Assembly: GCA_964358855.1 (NCBI GenBank) | Contig: CAYHQQ010000003.1 | Location: forward strand, 85,511-149,510 | Reading direction: 5' to 3' | From: UBA2396 sp038042175 | GTDB taxonomy: Bacteria; Planctomycetota; Phycisphaerae; Phycisphaerales; UBA1924 | Length of the DNA: 64,000 nucleotides | Part shown: piece after piece, positions 46,420-55,278 of the stretch | How the letters are laid out: each line of letters opens with the position of its first letter | Numbering within the stretch: the first letter of the stretch is position 1 | Translations under genes and position numbers: made by a program | The notes under the pieces: generated by a model | What the model was told of the DNA's origin: nothing | Databases searched by the model: none | Seen by the model: the letters and a program-made list of their open reading frames with translations, nothing else

Positions 46420-46679
46420 TGAATACTCCCGACCCGACCAAACGACCGACAGGCGAATGCCTTGGTCCGACAGGGTGTGAGTCTATCGAGGCCCGACCAA
46501 ATCTTCAACACGGTCCGACTTCTTGACATTTTCTTGTTGAAAGATCGTGAGAAGCCACAGCGCAACCGACAACCCGTCCACAAACCATACACAAAGCGGT
46601 TTGGCGGGTGGGCCGAGGGCTGTTCAGCATCACCGGGCCGTTGGCCGGGGTCGGGTTCCTTCATCCCTAGGATGGGGCC

Positions 46680-47723
46680 ATGCGTCTGATTCTCTCCAAT
46701 CCCCGCGGTTTTTGTGCGGGGGTCCGCATGGCGATCGATGTCGTCGACCAGGTGCTCGACATCATCGATGAGCGTCCGATTTACGTTTATCACGAGATTG
46801 TCCACAACAAGCACGTCGTGTCGCGCCTCCGGGGGCGCGGGGCGGTCTTTGTCGACGACCTGGCCGAGGTGCCTCGGGGCAAGATCATCGTCTTCAGCGC
46901 CCACGGGGTTTCGCCGGCGGTGCGGGCCCAGGCCCGGGCCCAGGGGCTGACCTCGATCGACGCGACATGCCCGCTGGTGACCAAGGTGCACAGCGAGGCG
47001 GTGCGGTACGCCCGCCAGGGGTTTCAAATTCTACTTGTCGGGCACAAGAACCACCAGGAGATCGTGGGGACGTTTGGCGAGGCGCCGGCGGCGACGCAGG
47101 TGGTTGAGAGCCCGGCGGATATCGCCAACCTCACGATCCATGATGCCGACAAGCTCGTCTACCTCACGCAGACGACGCTCTCGACCGACGACGCGGATGT
47201 GATCATCGCGGCGCTGAAGGTGGCGTTTCCCAACATCAAGGCGCCGCCGAGCGAGGACATCTGTTACGCGACGACCAACCGGCAGCGGGCGGTGCGCGAG
47301 ATCGCCCCGCACTGCGACCTGGTGATTGTCGTGGGGAGCAAGAATTCGTCCAACAGCGTGCGGCTCACGGAGATTGCGCAGAAGGTGGGGACCATGGCGT
47401 ATCTGGTGGATGACGTGGGGGAGATTCGACCCGAGTGGTTCCCGACGGGGAATGAGGCAGTCATGCTGACGGCGGGGGCGAGCGCGCCCGAGGATCTGGT
47501 GGCGGCGATCTGCCGCGTGCTGGTGTCGAGGCACGGGGCGAAGCTTGAGAGCTGGGACATTGTGCCCGAGGATGTGGAGTTTGCGCTGCCGGGGACGCTC
47601 AAGCGGGTGATGCGGGAGAAGGGGATTGACCCTGAGTCGCGGCGGATTCGGGTCGCGCCGGTGGATATCACGCCTGAGGTGTATGGGACGGTGGCGGTGA
47701 CGATTAGTGCAAAGGGAACGTGA
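46680..47723 (+). CDS. ispH: 4-hydroxy-3-methylbut-2-enyl diphosphate reductase (IspH)
   Basis: 347 residues. The three cysteines that hold the [4Fe-4S] cluster are present: Cys12 in NPRGFCAGV, about Cys97 in DATCPLVTKVH, and about Cys195 in EDICYATTNRQ. The substrate-binding histidines and TTN/S motif (SKNSSNS) are also seen. It makes IPP and DMAPP in the last step of the MEP isoprenoid route. The ATG follows a GGATGGGGCC stretch. The 260-base upstream region, shared with the divergent membrane gene, contains a TTGACA at about 46522 but no well-spaced -10. Confidence 0.97.
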   Translation: MRLILSNPRGFCAGVRMAIDVVDQVLDIIDERPIYVYHEIVHNKHVVSRLRGRGAVFVDDLAEVPRGKIIVFSAHGVSPAVRAQARAQGLTSIDATCPLVTKVHSEAVRYARQGFQILLVGHKNHQEIVGTFGEAPAATQVVESPADIANLTIHDADKLVYLTQTTLSTDDADVIIAALKVAFPNIKAPPSEDICYATTNRQRAVREIAPHCDLVIVVGSKNSSNSVRLTEIAQKVGTMAYLVDDVGEIRPEWFPTGNEAVMLTAGASAPEDLVAAICRVLVSRHGAKLESWDIVPEDVEFALPGTLKRVMREKGIDPESRRIRVAPVDITPEVYGTVAVTISAKGT

Positions 47724-47838
47724 GGGGACAGCTGGCAGTTGCACGTCGGACAACGAGCCCTGAGCGTCAACGAGTGGGATAGGGATGCCATGAGATCAAC
47801 GAGGTCTTCGATGCCCACCTGACTGAACGATCAGTGAT

Positions 47839-48087
47839 TCAATTGGAGTCGTAGTCACGCAGCATTCTTCTTGCAGCCTCGCGCTTGACTGCAACCTCGT
47901 CCCAATCTGGGTTGTTCGCCCGCACAGATACCTCGATCATATTTCGAACCGCGAGAAAGAGTTCGCCGGAGATCCGGAGGCGATCGGACCAGGATTGTCC
48001 ACGAAGGAGCGCCACCTCGGCAGGATCCATTGGATCAATGTTGATAGCTTCCAATCGATCGCCTGAACTTGAGTTGTGGGCACTCAT
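47839..48087 (-). CDS. Small hypothetical protein, possibly antitoxin-like
   Basis: 82 residues: an acidic start (MDPAEVALLRG), then WSDRLRISGELFLAVRNMI and NPDWDEVAVKREAARRML. The pattern (R/K-helix with LxxA, then NPxWxExxVxRExARR) is common in small soluble proteins found beside nucleotidyltransferase or toxin genes, including Rv0078B-related antitoxins. No toxin partner is next to it here, so it may be an orphan. It lies alone between ispH (convergent) and glmS. Confidence 0.5.
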   Translation of the reverse strand: MSAHNSSSGDRLEAINIDPMDPAEVALLRGQSWSDRLRISGELFLAVRNMIEVSVRANNPDWDEVAVKREAARRMLRDYDSN

Positions 48088-48228
48088 TGCCAGATTCTAG
48101 TCGAGCCCCAAGCTCGCCCCATGATTCACGCAAATCAGGGCGCACGAAGAACCCGCTCGCTGACGCTCGGGGCTCGTTGACATAAGTGCTCGAGCTCACT
48201 TCGGGTTCGTTCGGGGCTTGCGTGAGGC

Positions 48229-50058
48229 TCACTCCACCGTCACGCTCTTGGCGAGGTTTCGGGGCTTGTCCACGTCGTGGCCGCGGATGACGGCGGCGTG
48301 GTAGGCCATGAGCTGGAGGGGGACGACGGCGAGCATGGGGCTGAGGGGCTCGGGGATGTCGGGGATGTAGAGGACATCCTCGGCATACTTCTTGATCTGC
48401 TCGTCGCCCTCGGTCGCCACGGCGATCACGTGGCCGCCGCGGCTCTTGACCTCTTGGATGTTGCTCATGACCTTGTCGTACTGGCGGCCCTTGTTGGCGA
48501 TGAAGACGGCGGGCATTCCCTCGTTGATGAGGGCGATGGGGCCGTGCTTCATCTCGGCGGCGGGCATTCCCTCGGCGTGGATGTACGAGATTTCCTTGAG
48601 CTTGAGGGCGCCTTCGAGGGCGGTGGGGTAGTTGTACCCGCGCCCCAGGAAGAGCCAGTTTTCGCGGTGGCAGTACTTCTCGGTGACCTTCTTGATCTTC
48701 TGGTCCTGCTCGAGGATGCGTTCGATTTTCTCTGGCACCGTGTTGAGCTGCTGCAGAAGTTCGGCGCACTGGTCGGCGGACATGAAGCGGCGCCGGGCGA
48801 GGTAGAGCGTGATGAGCGTGAGCACGGCGACCTGGCCGGTGAAGGCCTTGGTCGAGGCGACGCCGATCTCGGGGCCCACGCGCAGGTACACGCCCGCGTC
48901 GGTCTCGCGGCTGATGGTCGAGCCCACGACGTTGATGACGCCCAGGGAGAGGGCCCCGCGGTCCTTGGCTTCCTGCAGGGCCGCGAGCGTGTCGGCGGTC
49001 TCGCCGCTCTGGCTGACGGCGATGGCGACGCTGTTCTCTTCGATGATGGGATTGCGGTAGCGGAACTCGCTGGCGTACTCGGCGATGGCGGGGACCTTGG
49101 CCAGGTCCTCGATCATGTACTCGCCGATCATGGCGGCGTGGAGGGCGGTGCCCTGGCCCAGGAGCGTGATCTTGCGGGCCCGGGTCAGCTCCTTGGCGAA
49201 GGCCGAGAGCCCGCCCAGCACCACTTTGCCGTCGCGGACATCGATGCGTCCGCGGAAGCAGTTGGCGAGGCTCTTGGGCTGCTCGAAGATCTCCTTGCGC
49301 ATGAAGTGGTCGTAGCCGCCCAGCTCGATCTCCTGGAGCTCAAGCTCCAGCTGCATGATCTTGGGTGTGACGGGGGTGTTGTTGATGTCGTTGGTCTTGA
49401 AGCCGTCGCGGGTGATCTTGACCACGTTGTAATCGTCGAGGGTGAAGGCCTGGGTGGTGTGGCTGACGATCGCGGAGGGGTCGGAGGCGACGATGTACTC
49501 GCCGTTGCCCACGCCCACCATCAGCGGCGAGCCCTTGCGGGCGACGACCAGCGTGTCGGGCTCCTTCTCGCAGATCACCGCGATCGCGTACGCACCCGTC
49601 ACCTCGCGAAGGGCGGCCTGGACGGCCTTCTCGATGTCGCCCTCGTAGAGCTCGGAGATCAGCATCGAGATCACCTCGGTGTCGGTCTGCGAGCTGAAAT
49701 GATGGCCCCGCTCCTCGAGCCAGGTCTTGAGTGCGGCGTAGTTCTCGATGATGCCGTTGTGGATGACGGCAATCCCGTGGCGATCGTCGCGGTGCGGATG
49801 GGCGTTGATCTCCGTCACACCGCCGTGGGTCGCCCAGCGCGTGTGGGCGATGCCGATGGTGCCTTGGAGCCCGCCCATGTCCTCGAGCTTGTCCTCGACG
49901 TTGGCGACGCGTCCGACGGCCCGGACGACCTTGAGCAGGCCATCTTCGAGCGTGGCGACGCCGGCGGAGTCATAGCCGCGGTATTCGAGGCGCTTGAGCC
50001 CCTCAAGGAGGATGTTTTGAGCCGGTTTGGTCCCGATATAAGCGACGATTCCGCACAT
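48229..50058 (-). CDS. glmS: Glutamine-fructose-6-phosphate aminotransferase (GlmS)
   Basis: 609 residues from the ATG at 50058 (MCGIVAYIGTKPAQ), with GAGG upstream; the exposed Cys after Met is the glutaminase nucleophile. HTRWATHGG and HNGIIENY are class II glutaminase motifs. Two SIS domains follow (LGQGTALHAAMIGEYMIEDL; SQSGETADTLAAL; HAEGMPAAEMKHGPIALI), ending KPRNLAKSVTVE. It makes glucosamine 6-phosphate for cell-envelope amino sugars. No glmS ribozyme was recognised in the 256-base upstream gap. Confidence 0.97.
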   Translation of the reverse strand: MCGIVAYIGTKPAQNILLEGLKRLEYRGYDSAGVATLEDGLLKVVRAVGRVANVEDKLEDMGGLQGTIGIAHTRWATHGGVTEINAHPHRDDRHGIAVIHNGIIENYAALKTWLEERGHHFSSQTDTEVISMLISELYEGDIEKAVQAALREVTGAYAIAVICEKEPDTLVVARKGSPLMVGVGNGEYIVASDPSAIVSHTTQAFTLDDYNVVKITRDGFKTNDINNTPVTPKIMQLELELQEIELGGYDHFMRKEIFEQPKSLANCFRGRIDVRDGKVVLGGLSAFAKELTRARKITLLGQGTALHAAMIGEYMIEDLAKVPAIAEYASEFRYRNPIIEENSVAIAVSQSGETADTLAALQEAKDRGALSLGVINVVGSTISRETDAGVYLRVGPEIGVASTKAFTGQVAVLTLITLYLARRRFMSADQCAELLQQLNTVPEKIERILEQDQKIKKVTEKYCHRENWLFLGRGYNYPTALEGALKLKEISYIHAEGMPAAEMKHGPIALINEGMPAVFIANKGRQYDKVMSNIQEVKSRGGHVIAVATEGDEQIKKYAEDVLYIPDIPEPLSPMLAVVPLQLMAYHAAVIRGHDVDKPRNLAKSVTVE

Positions 50059-50314
50059 GGAGCAAGCCTCTTTCCTCGAGTTGGATCCGTCCCGCGCACC
50101 GGGCTCTCCGCAGGGCCGCGATTCTAAGGCGTCCGAGAAGCCACAACCCGCGCGGGGGCGAGGGTGATGTGGGCCCGGCTTTCGTACTGATCGGCCCGTC
50201 ACGGGGTTCGGGTTGATGTCGCCTGGAACGATCGCGGATTCGCTTGCGGGGCGTGCGGCCGGGCCGTATGGTTCCCCGTCCGATACCCGAATATCACACT
50301 GGGGGCTGACCACC

Positions 50315-51079
50315 ATGGCGAAGAAAGCAGTAAAGAAAGCGGCGAAGAAAGCGGTCAAGGCGACCAAGAGCAAGAAGCCAGCGGCCTCCGCCAAGCCCAA
50401 GGTGGCGGCGAAGAAGGCGGGTAGGGCGCCGGTCGCCGGGAAACCGGTCAAGCCGGCGCCTCGGGTGAAAGCTTCGGTGCCTGCCAAGCCCTCAAAGCGG
50501 GCAAAGGCGGCGGCGCCCGTGATCTACGCGAATGTCGGAGATGCCTCGGTACTCAAGGCGACGGGGAAGGGGTGGGCCGATTGGCTCTTGGCTTTGGACG
50601 CGGCGAACGCCCGCACCATGGAGCATTCGGCGATCGCCAAATGGTTGCGCGATGAGCACAAGGTCGGCGACTGGTGGTGCCAGATGGTCACGGTGGGTTA
50701 TGAGCAGGCGCGGGGACTTCGCCAGAAGAACGAGACGCCCGACGGATTTCAGGCGAGCATGAGCAAGACGATCGGCGCGCCGATCTCGCGGCTGTACCGT
50801 GCGTGGGAGGACGCGGGCGAGCGTGCCCGCTGGCTCGGGGAGGTTCCTGTTGAGATCCGAACATCGACGCCCGACAAGTCGATCCGACTCACGTGGAACG
50901 CCAAGGGGGCCGAGCAGGGGAGCAGTGTCGAGGTGTACTTCTGGTTCCGCGAGGCGGCCAGGACGATGGTGCAGGTGCAGCAGCGCAAGCTCGCCGATGC
51001 GGCGGCGGTCGATCGCGTGAAGGCGTTCTGGTCGGTGAAGCTCGAGGCGCTTCGCGCGTTCATGGAAAAGGGCCGCTGA
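50315..51079 (+). CDS. Histone-like Lys/Ala tail fused to DUF4287 and SRPBCC-like domains
   Basis: 254 residues from the ATG at 50315. The first 70 residues (AKKAVKKAAKKAVKATKSKK and onward) are almost only Lys, Ala, Pro, Val and Thr, like the C-terminal tail of histone H1 or HupB. Then GKGWADWLLALDAANARTM and WWCQMVTVGYEQARGLRQ fit DUF4287, and the C-terminal 120 residues (SRLYRAWEDAGERARWLGEV, TWNAKGAEQGSSVEVYFWF) resemble a START/AHSA1 SRPBCC fold. DNA or RNA association through the tail is likely; the role of the rest is unknown. Confidence 0.72.
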   Translation: MAKKAVKKAAKKAVKATKSKKPAASAKPKVAAKKAGRAPVAGKPVKPAPRVKASVPAKPSKRAKAAAPVIYANVGDASVLKATGKGWADWLLALDAANARTMEHSAIAKWLRDEHKVGDWWCQMVTVGYEQARGLRQKNETPDGFQASMSKTIGAPISRLYRAWEDAGERARWLGEVPVEIRTSTPDKSIRLTWNAKGAEQGSSVEVYFWFREAARTMVQVQQRKLADAAAVDRVKAFWSVKLEALRAFMEKGR

Positions 51080-51128
51080 CCTTGAGGGTCGTGGCCCCTG
51101 GCGTGATCGAGCCGGGTTTGGGCCCGGA

Positions 51129-52403
51129 TTACTTGGCCTTGTTGCTCTTTTTCTCGAGGGCGGCCTCGATGGTCTTGCCGAGCGCCGGACCTCGCAGGCC
51201 CTTGCCGTCGTCGAGGACCTCGCCGGTGTCGCCGTCGACGAGGTACGCCGCGGGGATCGAATTGATGACGTACAGTTGGGCGATCTCGGCCTGCCAGTAC
51301 CCGCCGTCGTAGACCTGCGGCCAGGGCATTTTCGACTTCTCGGTCGTCTGCTTGATTTTGGCCTCGGCGTCTTTCTGGTCGAGGGTCACGCCCAGGATCT
51401 CAAACCCTTTGTCGTGGTACTTCTCGTAGTTCGCGACGACGTTGGGCATCTCGACCATGCAAGGCCCGCACCAGGTCGCCCAGAAGTCGATCAGCACCAC
51501 CTTGCCCTTGTAATCGCCCGGGAACTTGACGGACTTCCCGTCCATCATCTTGGCCTCAAACGCCGTGATCTTCTTGCCCTTGCTGTGATCGGGGGGCGGC
51601 GGGATTTCCGCGACCGTCTTTTCGGACTTCACGAGCTTGAACGAAGACCCGTCCACCGACATATCCCTGAGCTCCCAGGTCGTTCCGCCGATGTTGAACG
51701 CATCGCGGACGTCGAAGCTCTCGCCGCGAGCGTCGAAGCTGCCGTTGCCGTTCACGTCGATCTTGAGTGAAACCCCCGAGCCCTTCCTGGTCTTGCCCTC
51801 GCCGGTGATCTGGGTTCCGCGGAAATCGCCCGACGCCAACTCGTCGTTCAGGATTGCCTTGTACGTCTTGTCGCCGAACTTGATCTCGCCCGTTGCGGCG
51901 TAATCGTTGTAGTAGAGGAGAACGTCCTTGAGCGCCGGACGACCGGCGTCGTTCTTGTCGAATCGATACATCCCCAGGTGCGCATCAAACGTCTTGCCTT
52001 TGGCGCCCAGCTTTACCGTTGCGCCACCTGTGTACTGGGTGAGTTCGACGCCCGCCTTGTCCTTTTGCGCTTTGCCCTTCCAGTCTGCCTCGCCATCGTC
52101 GGTGAGGTCGCCGTTGCCATTGGAGTCCACAAAGAGGCGTGCGGGTTTGCCTTCGGGCTCGTCCACGATGACATGCAGCACCGCGCCCTCAGGCGCCTTG
52201 ATCGGCAGGATGCCATAGAGCGGAGCCGTGAGACCATCGGGCTCCTTCTTGATGGTCGCGGGCTTGGCGGTTGCGAGCGTGATGCGCTGGGGTCGGTACC
52301 CCCCAAGCTTGGACATCGCTCCCGTCGACATGGGCTTGAACGTGACCGACTCGTCGCCGCCGCAGGCGAGGGACAGGACCAGAAGGGTTCCAAAAGCGAC
52401 CAT
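51129..52403 (-). CDS. Secreted thioredoxin-domain (TlpA/ResA-like) protein
   Basis: 424 residues from the ATG at 52403, with AAGGAG upstream. MVAFGTLLVLSLACGGDESV looks like a signal sequence with a possible lipobox Cys (SLAC). The central 230 residues are beta-rich and contain EF-hand-like DSNGNGDLTDDG and DVNGNGSFDARG segments. The C-terminal domain is thioredoxin-like: KVVLIDFWATWCGPCMVEMP (CxxC at WCGPC), cis-Pro at NSIPAAYLVDGDTG. Likely a periplasmic disulphide reductase. The upstream alternative start at 52430 would add nine residues. A hairpin covers the start region. Confidence 0.85.
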   Translation of the reverse strand: MVAFGTLLVLSLACGGDESVTFKPMSTGAMSKLGGYRPQRITLATAKPATIKKEPDGLTAPLYGILPIKAPEGAVLHVIVDEPEGKPARLFVDSNGNGDLTDDGEADWKGKAQKDKAGVELTQYTGGATVKLGAKGKTFDAHLGMYRFDKNDAGRPALKDVLLYYNDYAATGEIKFGDKTYKAILNDELASGDFRGTQITGEGKTRKGSGVSLKIDVNGNGSFDARGESFDVRDAFNIGGTTWELRDMSVDGSSFKLVKSEKTVAEIPPPPDHSKGKKITAFEAKMMDGKSVKFPGDYKGKVVLIDFWATWCGPCMVEMPNVVANYEKYHDKGFEILGVTLDQKDAEAKIKQTTEKSKMPWPQVYDGGYWQAEIAQLYVINSIPAAYLVDGDTGEVLDDGKGLRGPALGKTIEAALEKKSNKAK

Positions 52404-52433
52404 GGGCGTCTCCTTGTGTGAGACGCCCATGGT
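52399..52433 (-). promoter_or_regulatory. 14-base inverted repeat enclosing start codon and Shine-Dalgarno
   Basis: The arms ACCATGGGCGTCTC (52399-52412) and GAGACGCCCATGGT (52420-52433) are exact reverse complements around a 7-base loop. On the mRNA the loop and the 3' arm carry the AAGGAG ribosome-binding site, and the ATG start lies in the 3' arm; the 5' arm holds an upstream in-frame ATG. Such a structure should block initiation when folded, so translational control is likely. Confidence 0.7.
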
Positions 52434-52459
52434 ACCAGAATGTCAATGGGCGCGTGACC

Positions 52460-55186
52460 TTATTTCGCGGGGTTTCCCTCGGGATCGTAGAAACTCGGGG
52501 TGGGAAGTTTGAGGTCCTTGATCTGCTCGAGAATGACCGTCTTGTCGCCCACGAGGATCAGGACGCCCTTCTCCTGGGTCAGGGCGGCCTTGGCCAGGGT
52601 GTTGAGCTCCGCCGCCGTCACCTTCGACATGGCCGCCATGTCGGTGGTGACCGTCTCGAACGGCAGCTTGTTCTCCAGGAGCGTGGCCGCCGCCCGGATG
52701 AGCCCGCCCAGGCCCTGGAACCCCCGCACCATGTCGTTGCGGAGCGTCTCGCGGGCCTTTGTGGCCTCGGCGTCGGTCACGTCGCCGGCCTTAAGACGCC
52801 CGAACTCCTTGGCGAACTCCTGGAGCGACGCCCCGGTGGTGTCGGCCTTCACGCTCGCGCCGGCGTAGAAGCTCCCGCCCGAGATCCGCATCTCAAATCG
52901 GGACCTGGCGCCGTAGGTGTACCCGTGGTCCTCGCGGAGATTCTGGTTCAGACGGCTCGTGAAGCTGCCGCCCAGGATCGTGTTGAGGAGCTGGCGTGAG
53001 ACGCGGCTTGAGTCCGCGTAGCTCACGCCGGGGCCGACAAAGCCGATTGTCGTTTGCGTCGCCCCCGGCCTGTTGACGATGACGACCCGCATCGCCTCTC
53101 CCGCGGGTGCCGCGTAGTCCACCTTGGCCAAGGCCGGTGCCGCTCCGCCGCTCGACCATTCGCCAAAGTGCCGCTCGACCAAGGCCTTGGCCTCGTCGGC
53201 GGTCACATCGCCCGCGAGCAGCAGCGTGCACCGCGCGGGGTTGAGCAGGGCGGCGTGCGCCCGCCTGGCGTCGTCGAGGGTCAAGGAACCGACGGTCTTG
53301 ACGGTTCCGGCCGCGGGCCAGGCGTACGGGTTGGAATCGCCATAGAGCAGGCGATTGGCAACCGAGCCGGCGATGGCGGGCGGAGATTCGAGGCGCTGCT
53401 TGAGGCTGTCGAGGGTGAGTCCCTTGACGCGATCCCAGTCCTTGGCCTCCATGCGGGGCGCCCGGACGGCTGAGGCGAAAAGGCCCGCGCCCTTGTCGAG
53501 GTTGCGTTTGAGGATGGTCATGCCGACGCTGAGCGTCTCGTGATCGGCCCCGGCGCCGAACGTGCCGCCGAGGGTCTGCACCTGGTTCTCGAAGGCGAGC
53601 GAATCGAGCTCCTTTGTTCCCTCGCCCAGCATGTCGGCGGTGATCGAGGCGAGTCCCTGCTGGCCGGACTTGTCGAGCGCGCCGCCGGGCTGGGAGACGA
53701 GCTGGAGTTCCACCAGCGGAAGGTCCTTGCGCGTCCAGACGTGGACCTTCATCCCGCACTTGGCGTCGAAGCTCACCGCTTCCGGAAGGTTGAACGAGCC
53801 CGCACTGGCGTCACCGGGCCTGGCATCGCGGGGCGAGGTGCCCCGTTCGGGCTCCTCGGGGAGCACGCGAACGATGACGCGGGCGCCCTGCGTGAAGGTC
53901 CGGCCGGCCCAGCTCCTCACGTTCGACGTGCTCGCGTTGCGGTATCGATCCAGGTCCCGCTTGAACGAGTTGGGCTCGCCCCAGTAGAACTCGTACTCGT
54001 TCATCCGATCGGCCTTGCGTTCGATGCTCTGCAGGCCCGAGAGCAGCGCGAGCTCGATCCCGGCCTTGTGCCGGTCGAGCTCCTCGGACGTCGGGCCGTC
54101 TTTGACGAACCTGGCAATTTCCTCGTCCATGATCTTCTCGACCTTGGCGAGGTCCGCTTCGGGCTTGGTGTTCACGTCGACCTGGAAGATGCCGCCCAGG
54201 GGGAAGCCCTGCTGCGCTGCGCCGACCTCGCTGGCGAGTTTCTCGTCGATGACCAGCCGCTTGTAGAGGCGCGAGGCCTTGCCGTCGCCCAGGACCGCCG
54301 CCGCGAGCTTCATCTCCGCGTCGCCGGGGCCGAAGGCGACGGGGCTGTGGTAGGTGAACTGAACCTTGGGCAGTTCCACCTTGTCGATGGCGGTGAACCG
54401 CTTGATGCCCGGCATCTTGCAGGGGATGGGCTCGGTGGGCTTGACGTACTTGCGGGCGATGGGCTGGCCCGCCGCGATCGTGCCAAAGAGCTGGTCCACC
54501 ATCGGTTTGATCTGCTTGGAATCAAAGTCCCCCGCCACGACGAGCGACGCGTTGCCCGGCACGTAGAACGTCGCGAAGAAGTCCTTCACGTTGGTGACGT
54601 TTGCGGCCTCGAGGTCCTCGTGCGTTCCGATTACGCCGTAGTAATACGGATGGTCGGGCGTGTAGAGCAGCTTGCTCACCGCCTCGCCCGCCTTGGCGTA
54701 GGGCGCGTTCTCGACGTTCTGGCGCAGCTCGTTGCGCACGACGTCCCGCTGCTTGTTGAGCTTGTCGACGTTCATCTGCAGGCCCATGTCCTCGAGGCGA
54801 TCGGCGTCGAGCCACAGGAGGGTGGGCAGGAGCTTGCTGGGCCCCCACGAGTAGTAATTTGTCCGGTGCAGGTCGGTGCTCGCGTTGTTGGCGCCGCCCC
54901 CGGTCTCCATGAGCACGTCGAACTGATTGCCCTCCACGCGCTTGGTGCCCATGAACATCAGGTGCTCGAAGAGGTGGGCGAACCCCGAGCGTCCCGGCGG
55001 CTCGTCCTGGGCGCCCACGCCGTACCACGTGTTGATGGTCGCGACCGGCAGCGCGTGGTCCTCGTGCAGGATCACCGTGAGGCCATTGGGCAGCTTGTAC
55101 TTCTCGTACTTTACGTCCTGCCCGCGGGCCGTCACGCCCAGAAGCGAACACGCGACCAGTGAGACCGAGATCATCGAACGTTTCAT
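52460..55186 (-). CDS. Exported M16-family (insulinase/pitrilysin) zinc peptidase, two-repeat form
   Basis: 908 residues from the ATG at 55186, AGGAG upstream. A signal peptide (MKRSMISVSLVACSLLGVTA) leads to a first M16 domain with inverted zinc motif HLFEH (GFAHLFEHLMFMGTKR) and third-ligand segment RDVVRNELRQNVEN, so it is active. Domain two (beginning DAKCGMKVHVWTRKDLPLVE) lacks HxxEH and is the usual inactive half. The fused double domain is typical of bacterial periplasmic M16 peptidases. It follows the lipoprotein gene (92 bases). Confidence 0.92.
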   Translation of the reverse strand: MKRSMISVSLVACSLLGVTARGQDVKYEKYKLPNGLTVILHEDHALPVATINTWYGVGAQDEPPGRSGFAHLFEHLMFMGTKRVEGNQFDVLMETGGGANNASTDLHRTNYYSWGPSKLLPTLLWLDADRLEDMGLQMNVDKLNKQRDVVRNELRQNVENAPYAKAGEAVSKLLYTPDHPYYYGVIGTHEDLEAANVTNVKDFFATFYVPGNASLVVAGDFDSKQIKPMVDQLFGTIAAGQPIARKYVKPTEPIPCKMPGIKRFTAIDKVELPKVQFTYHSPVAFGPGDAEMKLAAAVLGDGKASRLYKRLVIDEKLASEVGAAQQGFPLGGIFQVDVNTKPEADLAKVEKIMDEEIARFVKDGPTSEELDRHKAGIELALLSGLQSIERKADRMNEYEFYWGEPNSFKRDLDRYRNASTSNVRSWAGRTFTQGARVIVRVLPEEPERGTSPRDARPGDASAGSFNLPEAVSFDAKCGMKVHVWTRKDLPLVELQLVSQPGGALDKSGQQGLASITADMLGEGTKELDSLAFENQVQTLGGTFGAGADHETLSVGMTILKRNLDKGAGLFASAVRAPRMEAKDWDRVKGLTLDSLKQRLESPPAIAGSVANRLLYGDSNPYAWPAAGTVKTVGSLTLDDARRAHAALLNPARCTLLLAGDVTADEAKALVERHFGEWSSGGAAPALAKVDYAAPAGEAMRVVIVNRPGATQTTIGFVGPGVSYADSSRVSRQLLNTILGGSFTSRLNQNLREDHGYTYGARSRFEMRISGGSFYAGASVKADTTGASLQEFAKEFGRLKAGDVTDAEATKARETLRNDMVRGFQGLGGLIRAAATLLENKLPFETVTTDMAAMSKVTAAELNTLAKAALTQEKGVLILVGDKTVILEQIKDLKLPTPSFYDPEGNPAK

Positions 55187-55278
55187 CGCGCACTCCTGAA
55201 GGCCGCGTGCCCCGGCGATGGTTCGCCCGGCGGGCCTGCGATTCACGAGTGTACCGGGCACGCCGGCGCCGGGTTGGG

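Noticed and set aside
48277..50127. 616-codon open frame opposite glmS
   Set aside because: Antisense to a complete GlmS; composition (Asp/Gly/Leu/Val repeats) reflects reversed codons only.
50059..50314. glmS ribozyme or riboswitch upstream of glmS
   Set aside because: Nothing resembling the glmS ribozyme core was recognised; that ribozyme is mainly known in Firmicutes.
53540..55162. 540-codon open frame opposite the M16 peptidase
   Set aside because: Antisense shadow; the M16 frame has signal peptide, HLFEH and a ribosome-binding site.
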